Positions 1 through 10,288 of a stretch of 64,000 bases of DNA are shown piece by piece. This DNA is from Edaphochlamys debaryana. Its lineage: Eukaryota; Chlorophyta; Chlorophyceae; Chlamydomonadales. Each line of letters begins with the position of its first letter. Position 1 is the first letter of the stretch. The notes beneath the pieces are model-generated. The model ran no database searches, was not told the DNA's origin, and saw only the letters and a list, made by a program, of their open reading frames with translations. The translations under genes and the position numbers were made by a program. Location: positions 1,550,001 to 1,614,000 of the forward strand of contig JAEHOE010000003.1 of the NCBI GenBank assembly GCA_016858145.1. Direction: 5' to 3'.

Positions 1-48
1 CCGCGCCTACGCTTTCCCTGGCCTTTACACGAGCAGCCCTGAACACAC

Positions 49-2802
49 CTGCGGCAGTACGGGGTTGGCCAGTTGCAGATGGTCGTACAGCCGCCGCAGG
101 CTCCTGGGAGGGGCGGGGGTTTGGGGGCTTGTGATGAGCACAGGAGTTCGGGGTCCTTCATGACCCGCCCCGCCCAGGTAGTGGAGCCCGTCTCCCCTCC
201 CTCCTTCCCTTCCCTTCCCATCCCTTCCCTTCCCTTCCCTTCCCTTCCCTTCCCTTCCCTTCCCTTCCCTTCCCTTCCCTTCCCTTCCCCTCCCCTCTCC
301 TCCCCTTCCCCTCACCGCCCCTCCTCCCTGTACCCCCACTCCGTCCCTCACCGCCCCTTCCCTCCCTCCCCTCCGCCCTCACTTCCTGCCCAGGGGCGTG
401 TCGAAGTTGGATGCCGACAGGTCCACGCCGCTGGCCGCGCGCCGGTCGCCCCGCGTGAGCGCCCCCAGCGACTGCAGCCGCCGGGCCACGGCAGCGGCGA
501 AGCGCTTCTCCCCGCCGATGCGGGTGGACATGAGCCTTAGGGGGGGAGGGGGGCGGGTGGGTTGGAGGGGGGCCCCATGAGGGGGGAGTAGGAGGGCAGG
601 AGGGAGTTGGGTGGTGTTGGGGTAAGCGGCGACCATACGCACTGCAGCATGCTCTCCACACGAGGCGTGTGTCGCCAGTCCACTACCCCCAGCCCCTCCT
701 CAACAGATGCCCCAAAGCTCACTTGTAGATGGGGGCGGTGACCTGGTTGGAGCGGTGGGAGCGGCCCAGCTGCTGAATGGCCTGGGGGGGGGGGATGAGC
801 AAGGGGTTGGGGTGGGCGGTGATTCCCTAGTGCATCCGCAGTCCCCGCGTCCGCTTGGGATCATGCATGATCTATCCGGATCTATCCGGATCTAATCGGT
901 ACCCCGCCCCTTGATCTGCACCTATCCCGCCCCACCTTGTCCGCTGACCAGGGCAGCTCGATGGTGAGGTGCAGCCGCCGCCGCTGGTTGGCCACCGCCC
1001 TGCGGGGGACCCAGTACGCTTAGACAGGCCAAGGCATGCCCTGCCGCCGCGCTCCCTGAGGCGCACCCTCCATAGGAGCACACCCCTGCACACACCCCGT
1101 CATCTACTGACCTACCTTCGACCTCACACCTGATCCCCCCCCCCTCCCCTACCGTGACGCGTGCAGGCTGGTAATGGTGGAGGCTGCGACCTGTTCCGAG
1201 GACCCCCCTCCCCGCCGTGACGTGCAGGGGAAGGCCCATACGCCCCCGGCCCCCTTCCCCCCCTACCGTGACGCGTGCAGGCTGATCCCCGTGGAGGCTG
1301 CGTCGCTGATGATGGCCACCAGCTTCTTGCCGCACATGAAGGCGTCCTTCTCGGAGACTATGTGGGGGTTCGGGGGTTCGGGGGGGTCGGGGGTGGTCGT
1401 GAGGGACGTGAGGGCGGAACACGGGAGGTCGGGAAGTGCCCAGGCCTGCTTATATATACCTTTCCTGATCATGCCCCGGCCACCCCGCAACCCCCTATCA
1501 ATCTAACAAGAGTGAATCCGCCGTTGCCCTGACACCCCGCACCCCGTCCCTCCTCACTGTTGAGTGAGTCCATCTCGTTGCTCTCGGGCTTGGCGCGCAG
1601 CTCGTACAGCAGCCGGGGCCGGGGGGCGGGGGCACCACCCCCACCCCCGCCCCCGCCACCCCCCACCCCCGCCCCCCCTGCCGGCTGAAGCCGCACCACC
1701 CGGCCCTTGCGCCCCGTCATCTCCGCCACCTGGGGGGCAGCGGGTGAAGGTTGGTGACTAAGGGAGGCCAAGAAAGGCAAAAGGTAGGCACACTGTCACT
1801 CTTCAAGTACCAGACACCGGTCTCACACTCGCTGCCGAGCTGGACAGCCCCTCGCCATGGCACGCCGCGCCCACGCCTGCCCCAAGCCCCCCTGAACCAA
1901 CTCCACCAACCCCCCTCTTCTCCGATTCTCAACACGCCCCACCTTGCCCGGCCCCCCCAGGGCGTCGATGATTTCGTCCAGGAAGTTGGGCGGCAGCGGC
2001 AGCGCCTCCGCGGCCGCCAGCAGCTCGGCGCGCATGGACACGCAGCCGGGGACCTCCTCGCCCTGGGGTGGGGGCTGACCTGGCTGCTGGGGGGGGGCCT
2101 GGGTCGGCGGCGGGGGGGGCTCGGGAGCCTCCCAGTCCTGGGCGTAGCCTGTGGAGGGAAGAGGAAGCGCGGAAGAAGGGGGGTGTTTGGAGTGAGCGGG
2201 ATGTGTCGCCTACGCCAGGGAGGCGAGGGAATGCGCAGACTCAAAGGCCATCCCTGGCTCACCGTACGCGCCGCCGCCCCCGACCGCGTAGTCCGGCACG
2301 TCCCCTGCGGCCGCCGCCCCCGCGCCCTTGGCGCCGGGCGGCAGCTTCCTGCGGGCGGCGGGAGGGGGAAGGGAGGGATCAAGGCTGAACACGCAGATCG
2401 CGTGAGCCAGATGTGTGTCAGCCAATCCCCATCGTGAGGTTGCGGTCCAGACGCTCGCCTCCACGGACCTCCGTACGCCCGCGGGCTCCCGAGCACGCAC
2501 AGCACGCACAGCCGCGCCTCGCCATGCCCCCTCAGGAGCCTGCTCCTAGCCCCCTCCCTCCCGCCTCCCCGCCTTACCGCGTGGGGAAGTGCGTGGCGAT
2601 GAACCTCAGCAGCATCTCCTTGGTGGGGCTCACGAAGCCGGGCACGGGGCCGGGCTCCAGACCCACGGCGTCAGCGGCGGCCTCGCCCGTGGTCTGGGGT
2701 GGGGTGGGGTGGGGTGGGGGGAGTGATAGGAAGGCAAGGGCATAAGCAAAGATACGGGCCTTGCAACGGGGATGGCTTAGGGCCCCTCAACACCCCCCCT
2801 CA

Positions 2803-2836
<34 letters not shown>

Positions 2837-5800
2837 CACAGAGCACCTCTTCCCACCCTTGCTTCAAACTTGCAGCCCCACGCCCCACCCCCCACACCTG
2901 CAGCCCAATGACCACGCACTGCCCCGAGCTCAGGGCCTCACGGGCCTCAGCGATGACGGCCGGCACCTGGGGGGAAGAACCGAGAGGGGCAGTGGACGGC
3001 TTGGGAGGCTGGCGCGGCGGCTGGTGCTTTAGCGTTACACTTACTAGCTTGCACCCTCCCCACCCCACCCCAATGCCGCTGGCTGCCGCTACATCTTCCT
3101 TCCCTCCAGCTGCCAATCCGTCAAAGTAAGATCGCCCCCCATCCGCCCCCACCTTGATGCTGACGCATAGCAGCTTGAAGAAGCGCTGCAGTGTGGCCCA
3201 GTAGGCCTTGAACACGTCCCGGCCCGACCCGGTGGCGGCGCAGGCGGCCTCCAGCTGCAGCCGCAGCCGCTGCCACAGCTGGGGAGTGCGGGGGGGAGGG
3301 GTGCGGGGTGGGGAGGGAGAAGGTGTTGGGGAGGATGCAAAGCTTGGAAGGGGTGTGTGGAAGGGCGGGCGGAGGGTGACCGCTCTGGCGGTTGGTACCG
3401 CAATGCCTAGCCTCTCCTCTCCCTCCGCCCGCACCTGTACGGCGTTGTCGTACATGCGGATCTGGTCGGGGTTGAGGGGCGCCTCCACCTCGCTAAACTC
3501 AGCCTCCCTGCGGAGGAGGGTGGGCGAAGGGGACCACAAGCCATCGCTGGTCCCAAGCCTCGCCCTTGCCCAACCCAGCAACCGCTACCGCACCCCGGCT
3601 CTCAAGAACACTTTCTGGTGATAAACGGCCGTCATATTGCTTGAATTATCCCTCATGCCGCGCCCCTCTCTTACCTGAAGCTCAGCCCCCGCGCCACGTA
3701 CTTGCCCTCCGCCTTCATCTCCATGGCCAGCATCTCCATGAAGGACACGCCGCGGCGCTTCATGCTGGGAAGGGGGGGGGGCACGGGATTTTGTGAGTGT
3801 GTGAAGGACACACCCCGCCGCTTCATGCTGGGGAAGGGGGGGGCACGGGATTTTGTGAGTGTGTGAAGGACACGCCCCGCCGCTTCATGCTTGGCGGTGG
3901 AAGTGTAAGGGAGACTGGAGAGCCCGAAAGGTATGGCGGCAGCCAGCGAGGGCAGTGCCAAGGGGTGGGAAGCCTTCCAAGCGCTTGACTCCCTCCCGAG
4001 CCCCCCGGGGGGCCGCACCTCTCCAGGAAGGCCTGGAAGCTGTCGAAAGCGGTGCCGGGGCCCCACAGGCCCATGCGGGACATGTAGGCCATGTTGCCCA
4101 CCTTTGGGGGGGTGGGAGGGGGAAACGAAGGGGGCGCGAGGGTCGTTGATTCGCGCCAGCGCCAGCGCTGACCGGGACCACGCCCACGCCCTCCGCACAG
4201 CCCGGCTTCCCACCTCGCTGACACCCGTAGCTGGACCCTAGGCTACCGCATCGACGGGCCACACTCCCCTGCGCCCCACGCCCACGCTCACGACCCCTCA
4301 TGGCCATCCCGGCCCACCTCGCTGACGCCCGTGGCCGAGGCGTAGAGCACCCGGGCCTGGGGCAGGCGCTCCTGCAGCGAGATGACGGCGGAGGCCACCT
4401 GGGGGTGGGGGGGGGGTCGAGGTGGAGGTCACAGGTCGGGCAGAAACAAGGACAGGAGGAGCCCCCTTCCGCTCCGTCAAGCAAACCACAGCGGCATCCC
4501 CTCTCCTCCCTTCCCCCCCCCTTGCCTTGGTGGACGCCGACTCCTTGCCGGGCACGAAGTTCTTGGCCTTGTGGCACTCGTCCTGGCGGGGGTGGGAGGG
4601 GTGGGAGGGGTGGTGGGGTCGGGGCGTGGGGTGGAGAGGGCAGCAGCTTGTGGTATGAAGGGTGTGACGGTGACTTGCTAGAATGAGTTGCCTCAACCCG
4701 CCCACCGCCCACCGCCCACCGCCCCACCCACCAGCACGATGAGTCCGTCCCAGGCCGCCTCCGCCGCCCTGGCCCCCGGGCCCCCGTCCGCGGCGCTGGA
4801 GCCCCCCTGCGTGCCCACGCCGTGCACCAGCCAGTCCATGACCTGGGGGGTGAGGGAAGGGAAGGGAGTTGATGCGGTGTTAGCGTCAGTCAATGCCGTG
4901 AAGAGGGCAGGGGAGGGAGGGGGCAGGGGTTGTCGGCTCGACAGCCAACTGCGTTGCCCCCACCTTGCCTGTGGCGCCCACCGCCCCTGCCCCCGCCCCT
5001 GCTGGTCCGCGCCCCCCCCCCCCCGCCTCAGCCTGCCCTACCCCGCCCTCGCGCCTGCCCCGTTGCCCCCGCTACCACCCCTCTCCGCCACCGCCACCGA
5101 CAACACTACCCCCGCCCCAGCCGCGCCTGCTGCAGGCGCGCGCGGCCCCTCTGCTGCGATATGAGGGCGGAGTAGGTCCTGCACCGGCGCCAGAAAGGGG
5201 GGGAGGGGGGGCAGGGACGAAAGACGTGAGTGAAGAGGCGAGTGTTGCGGGCACCGCCGTCGGAGCCGTCCGCCATCCCGCCGCTCCGGCACCCCCAATC
5301 TCTCCTGGCCGTGACTTGCTCAGCACTCGGCACCCCTCTCCCCAACGCTCCTCCCCCCCCCTCACATGAACAGCACCCCCTCCCGGTACTCCTGCGCCAG
5401 CCCCAGCGCGCGGCTCTCCCGGTCGAGCGAGGAGACGTTGTTGATGACCTGCGGCCGTGCGGGCGGGAGGGAAGCGGCGCGACACGACAGGAGCGGCTGG
5501 CAAGGAGAGGAATGCGCATTGGGTGTGACAGGGCGAAAGGAGCCCTCCTCTCTCTGCCCCCCTCTCTGCCCAGTGGTTGGTTAGCGGCTGCTCCCGGCCA
5601 TGGGGCTAAGGGCAACGGAGGCGCACGTGGGACACGGGCATGCCTCTCCCTCTGTCCCCCCCCCCCCCACCGCCCCTCTCCCCCCCCCCCACCGTGACGT
5701 GGCAGCCCAGGTCCCTCAGGTCCCGGGTGGCGTCCGCGTGCAGGTCGGAGGAGGTGGACAGCCACAGGGCGCGCCTGGGGGCATCGGGTGGGGGGGGGGG

Positions 5801-7056
5801 CGGGTGTGAGACAGAGGCCGGGCGCGTGCCAGCAGGCTGTGCCCACCGACCGAGCCCCATGCATCCGAACGCCATAACACGTGCGTGATTCAGCCAGCCT
5901 GCAGCCCCCGTGCCCCGGACGCCTCCCCCCATGGTCTTCCGGTGCCCCTCGGGCCCCGCTCCCGCCTCACTTCCTGCCGCGGGCGAAGTTGTCCACGATC
6001 ACGCCCGCGATCTGCCGCCCCTTGCCCACGCCCGCGCCATCGCCGATGAAGAAGCCCGCGCCTGGATTGCGGTGCGCGGCACACCGGGAGAGGGGCGGCG
6101 AGGGGCGAGGGCGCGGGGGTGGGCATCGTTTCAGCGGCCCCTACCATGCAGCATCAGTGGCGGTACCCATGGCCGGAACTAATGTGCTCTCCTAGGCCCA
6201 CATCGATATCAACTCACCAGCAGAGCAAACATAGGCTGTGCCCCGACTACCCCTGTACCCCGGACTCACGCTCCCCGCTGGTCACGCAATCCCCGCGCCC
6301 CGCGTCCCAATGGTACCGCACCCCTCCCATCGTCTAGAGCGGCCCAGACACTTCCCCCCACCCCCTCCGCACTCACGCTCCCCGCTGGGCAGCTGCTGGC
6401 AGTGCTTGTTGCAGGCGTACAGAACCCCCTCCAGCTGCAGCTGGGACAGCCGGCCCGAGGCCACCACGTCGGGGGGCAGCGCGTCCCACAGCGGGTAGGA
6501 GCAGGGGGGCAGCGGCACGGCGCTGCAGGGGCGCGGGGGAGGAGAGGGGGAAGGAGGGGGTGAGGTGAAACGAGGAGGCAAGGAGCCGGAGTGCGGGAGT
6601 GCGGCCCGGCCCTGACGTTGCCCCACCGCCCCTCAACACGTCCAAAGCCCAGACCCCAAGCACGCACGCGAGCGATGAGGCCTCCGCCACGTCACCCGGG
6701 TGGGGCTTGCCGCGGCCGCCCAGGCTGCGGCACACGTAGGAGCTGAAGACCTGCGGCGGGAAAGGGGGAGGCGCCGAGCGGGTGTTGCGTGGCTGTGGCC
6801 CCGGTCTGTGGCCCGCGTTCCTCGCGGTCGGCTCGAGGTTACACCACAGCTCAACAGCAGTCGCCCGTAGTGCTTTGAACAACGCAGCCAGAGCAAAGGG
6901 GAACTCGGCGAGAGCCCATTTGCGCGGCGACATAATTCTCGGCCTGCTCGCCGCGAGCAGTCCGATACAACTCGGGCTCGTGGCTGATTCTTAGAAGCCT
7001 ACCTGCTTCGTCGCGCTTTCCGCCAGACCATCATCGCCACCCGCCTCGTCGGCCAT
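49..7056 (-). CDS. SBNO: Strawberry-notch (SBNO) helicase-like protein, 3' partial
   Basis: Nuclear superfamily-2 helicase-like regulator. Seen: start ATG at 7056, then exons 7003-7056, 6668-6750, 6377-6522, 5971-6061, 5693-5774, 5366-5448, 5127-5178, 4732-4842, 4526-4582, 4318-4398, 4019-4101, 3675-3764, 3435-3507, 3153-3278, 2898-2966, 2578-2693, 2263-2348, about 2080-2148, 1943-2062, 1558-1729, 1267-1357, 936-999, 723-781, 383-535 and 49-103; the rest lies beyond base 1. Family motifs in order: [19 protein letters not shown] (P-loop, residues about 101-109), [15 protein letters not shown] (about 235), [89 protein letters not shown]. Phases close throughout except around 2062-2148, a low-complexity linker whose junctions are uncertain. 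Two introns look GC-AG (donors after 4526 and 5127). Its introns carry copies of exon edges. Diverges from the leucyl-tRNA synthetase gene across 0.87 kb. The family assignment is firm; the target in algae is unknown. Confidence 0.9.
203..290. repeat. (CCCTT)n pentanucleotide microsatellite
   Basis: About 17 copies of a TTCCC unit inside the second-last visible SBNO intron (104-382). On the SBNO strand it is a purine run (GGGAA). Confidence 0.9.
1147..1304 (-). repeat. Duplicated SBNO exon 3' end plus donor
   Basis: The last ~20 bases of the exon ending at 1267 and its donor (plus strand cctaccgtgacgcgtgcagg) recur at 1147-1190, inside the downstream intron, 114 bp away. After a short mismatched stretch both copies share ggtggaggctgcg or a close variant. 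Confidence 0.85.
2804..2833. repeat. (CA)n microsatellite
   Basis: About 15 CA dinucleotides within the SBNO intron between 2694 and 2897. Confidence 0.95.
3737..3900 (-). repeat. Triplicated SBNO exon 5' end plus acceptor
   Basis: The start of the exon at 3764 (coding MKRRGVSF) with its AG acceptor and flanking G-rich sequence is present three times at about 64-bp spacing (from 3737, 3802 and 3866 on the plus strand). Copies share tgaaggacac, cgcttcatgc and gattttgtgagtgtg. The two extra copies lie in the upstream intron and offer alternative acceptors. Confidence 0.9.
4213..4341 (-). repeat. Duplicated SBNO exon 3' end plus donor
   Basis: The end of exon 4318-4398 (coding ATGVSE, then gtggg) recurs with a few mismatches at about 4213-4236 in the intron, roughly 104 bp away: plus strand acctcgctgacgcccgt versus acctcgctgacacccgt. 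Confidence 0.85.
6264..6388 (-). repeat. Duplicated SBNO exon 3' end plus donor
   Basis: An 18-bp perfect repeat, actcacgctccccgctgg, at 6264-6281 and 6371-6388. The second is the real donor and end of exon 6377-6522 (PSGE, then gtgagt). The first is a full-quality decoy donor inside the intron, 107 bp away. Confidence 0.9.
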
Positions 7057-7929
7057 GAGCGCCCTCGCCTACAACTTTCGGCTCGCAGGTGGATCCTAGC
7101 TCATGCCTAGCTACACGTCATGTATGCCACAGGTGCAGGCTGGTGTGTGTGAAAAGGCCTGTGGTACTCTGCGCGCCAAAACGCGAGTGTCAGCTGCCCT
7201 GCGTGCGATGAGGTGCCCCCGCTAGCCCGCTTGCCCCCGACGTGCCCCCGCCTCCCCTCGCCTCGTGTCCGGCTGCGCTCCTCCGTCCCACGGCGTTATC
7301 TTCCACATCCCGCCACTGGTGTTTGATGAGCATGACGCACACCCCGCCCTGTTCCCCTGGTCCGGGTCCATAATGTCCGGTCTCGTCCGACCTAGCTCCG
7401 GCGTGCAACCGGAACAGAGGAGGCTCCACACGGAGCGAATTTCACTAACGGATCAGCTTCTGGCGCCCTCCTCGGCGCGCCTGCCCTGCTTGGGCCTGGC
7501 TGGCGCGGATGGATGGGTGTTGCACATCCTCGCGGAAGCCACCACCGCTGTCAGTTTGAGCGATTGCTAAGGTAATTAAGCATCTGAGCAATGCGCTGGA
7601 GCGCCTGGGTGCGCTTGGCAGCCGTGAGCTCGGAAAGCCCAGGCGCAGCGTGTCCCGAGGAGCGTGGCTGTATTACAAGTAGAGTTGTACAAAACAAATC
7701 CGAGCGCACAGAGAGTTGCGACTCTGCCACGCTCTGGCGCCTCGCGGCGGTGCAAGCCAGTCGCGCTCCATGGAGCCACTCGGCCTTCACCGAAAGCCCC
7801 TGCCAGTGCACAATTGAGCATCGTATTCAATAGGAGCTTGCAGCCCAGTCGCGTTCATGCGCTGAGTGCGCACTCCAGAGCACGCGCAGGAAGGCACCAC
7901 ACGTCCACTTGGCACACGAAACTCGTAGA
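7057..7929. promoter_or_regulatory. Divergent intergenic region SBNO / leucyl-tRNA synthetase
   Basis: 873 bp between two start codons that point away from each other. It must hold the promoters and 5' UTRs of both genes. No extra conserved coding stretch was found, nor a convincing TATA box. Confidence 0.6.
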
Positions 7930-10252
7930 ATGTCCTCCCGACTGCTGGCTGAGCCTGCCGGTGGGCTGAGCACCACTCGGTCGCTCAAGCCGGGGGCTGC
8001 CGTGCCGCTCCGGCCTTGCGCACTGCGATGCAAGCCTTTCTCCAGCAGCGCTGGTCCTCGCCCATATGGGCCCCTGGCGGGCGCCTCTTTCGCCGCCCGG
8101 CCTGTGCTGCAGCGCGTGAAGGCCGTGGAGACGGTCGCTCCTCCGGAGGCCCCATCCTCGCCCGCGTCTGCGGACGGAAAGCCGTCGCAGGCCTACCCGT
8201 TCACGGAGATTGAGGCGAAGTGGCAGGCGTACTGGGAGCAGAACCAGACCTTCCGCACGCCTGACCAGGTGGATACCAGCAAGCCCAAGTACTATGTGCT
8301 GGACATGTTCCCCTACCCCAGGTGCGCTGCGCCCCGGGCCGTCAGCGCGGTTGCCGCTATGGCTCTCTGGAGAGCTTGGGGATACGAGGACAGGGTGGAG
8401 GGTGGTGTGATGCGGGGGGGCCTGGGGCTTGGGGCTTGCAGCCTTGAGGGCGGGTGAGGGAGAGGGGTCTGTGGCGGTGCGTGGCGTGGGTGGCCCTGGC
8501 CGTCGCTACGTCACGGCTAGCCTGGCGCCTGGGTCCCACGCGGTCTCGCCTCGCCGCTCCCCCCCCCCGACCTGGTCACCCGTCTCCACCCCCCATCCTC
8601 CACCCCCTCCCGCCGGCCGCCAGGCCCCACCCACCCACCCCACTCCTCAACCACCTGCCCCTCCCCACCCCCCCCAACCCACCCCCAACCCACCCCACCC
8701 CACCCTCCACCCCACCCCCTTACTTCCACCCACCCACCCCCCAGCGGCGCCGGCCTGCACGTGGGCCACCCCGAGGGCTACACCGCCACCGACATCCTGG
8801 CCCGCTACAAGCGCATGACGGGCCACAACGTGCTGCACCCCATGGGCTGGGACGCGTTCGGGCTGCCCGCGGAGCAGTACGCCATCCAGGTGGGGGTTGG
8901 GGGGTGAGGGGAGGAGGGGGAGAGGGGATGGGGGAGGGAAGGGGGCAGGGAGGGGGCAGAGGGGGAGGGCAGGGGCTGAGTCGGATGCGGAAGGGGGGCT
9001 AACGGGGTGGGAGTGGAGCGCTGGAAGGTGCAGCGGCCGAAGCAGGGGCAAGGAGGTTGGGGTCGGGGGCGCACTGCGGGTGCGCTTCGCAGCAAGCCCG
9101 CCTGCCCCACCCCACCCCGCCTCCCGCCTCCCGCCTCCCACACCGCCCCCTCCGCACCCCCCCCTGCAGACCGGCACCCACCCCGCCGTCACCACCGCCC
9201 GCAACGTGGACCGCTTCCGGCAGCAGCTCAAGGCGCTGGGCTTCAGCTACGACTGGAGCCGGGAGGTGGCCACCACGGACCCGGAGTACTACCGGTGGGG
9301 TGGGGGGGCCGGTGGTGTTGGGTGGAGAGGAAGGGCCGCGGGGAAGGGGGGTGGTAGGGGGGGGGGGCAGGACCGGGACGAGTCGGGTCAGGACTCGGAG
9401 CACTACCGGTGGGGGCCGGGCGGGGGTTGGAGAGGGGGGTTACGAAACGGAGGCGTTGGCCTATGCACTGGCGCCCACCCCGCCTCCGCACCCTCTGCCT
9501 CGTCCACACCTTGATCCGCCAGGTGGACCCAGTGGATCTTCCTGCAGCTTTTCAAGAAGGGCCTTGCCTACCAGGTGGGGGGGGGCGTGGGGTGGGGTGG
9601 GGTGGGGGGTTGTTAGGGGGGAGGGCTTGGGGTGGGGTGGGGTTAGGAGGGGCCGTGGGCCCGGGGCGAGGAGGGGAGAGCGGTGAGGGCCTGGGAACGC
9701 GGGATGAGGGCTACGAACGTCAATAGGCGCCCGGGCGTGGGTGATGTTTGGGTGGGCTCACTTGCCGTCCTGGCTTGGACACCGATGCCAGATACCTGCG
9801 GGAAGGGGTGCCCCTGCTCTTGAACCCCTCTACCCTCTCCCCAATCCCCCCACCCCCCCAACCCTACCCCCGCAGGCCGAGGTGCCTGTCAACTGGTGTC
9901 CCGCCCTGGGCACGGTGCTGGCCAACGAGGAGGTCATTGACGGGGTGAGGGGGGGGGGTGAGGGGGGGCTGGGGGGGAAGGGCCAATGGGTGGATGGTGG
10001 CGGAATGACGTGAGGGGGAGGCTGGGGTCTTGAGGGAGAGCGGACGAGGGCGACGGGGGAGATGTGTTGAGCAGGTTAGAGGGCAGGACCTTCAAGGCGC
10101 GATGCAAAGGACCCTCCGACCCACTCCTCACCCCCCCACCCCCCACCCACCCCCCACCCCACCCCCCTAACCCCCACCCCCCTAACCCCCACCCCCCTAA
10201 CCCCCACCCTTCAGCTCTCGGAGCGCGGCGGGCACCCCGTGGTGCGCATGCC

Positions 10253-10288
<36 letters not shown>

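Noticed and set aside
2080..2148. A frameshift in SBNO near this exon
   Set aside because: The phase mismatch lies in a Pro-rich, unconserved linker where the true exon edges cannot be told by eye. Conserved exons on both sides are intact.
7909..7929. An upstream in-frame TTG start for the synthetase
   Set aside because: Nuclear genes start at ATG. The ATG at 7930 is in frame and followed by a good transit peptide.
10161..10209. Interstitial telomere
   Set aside because: CCCCCTAACCCCCAC is not the TTTTAGGG repeat of this algal group; only three copies lie in a C-rich acceptor tract.
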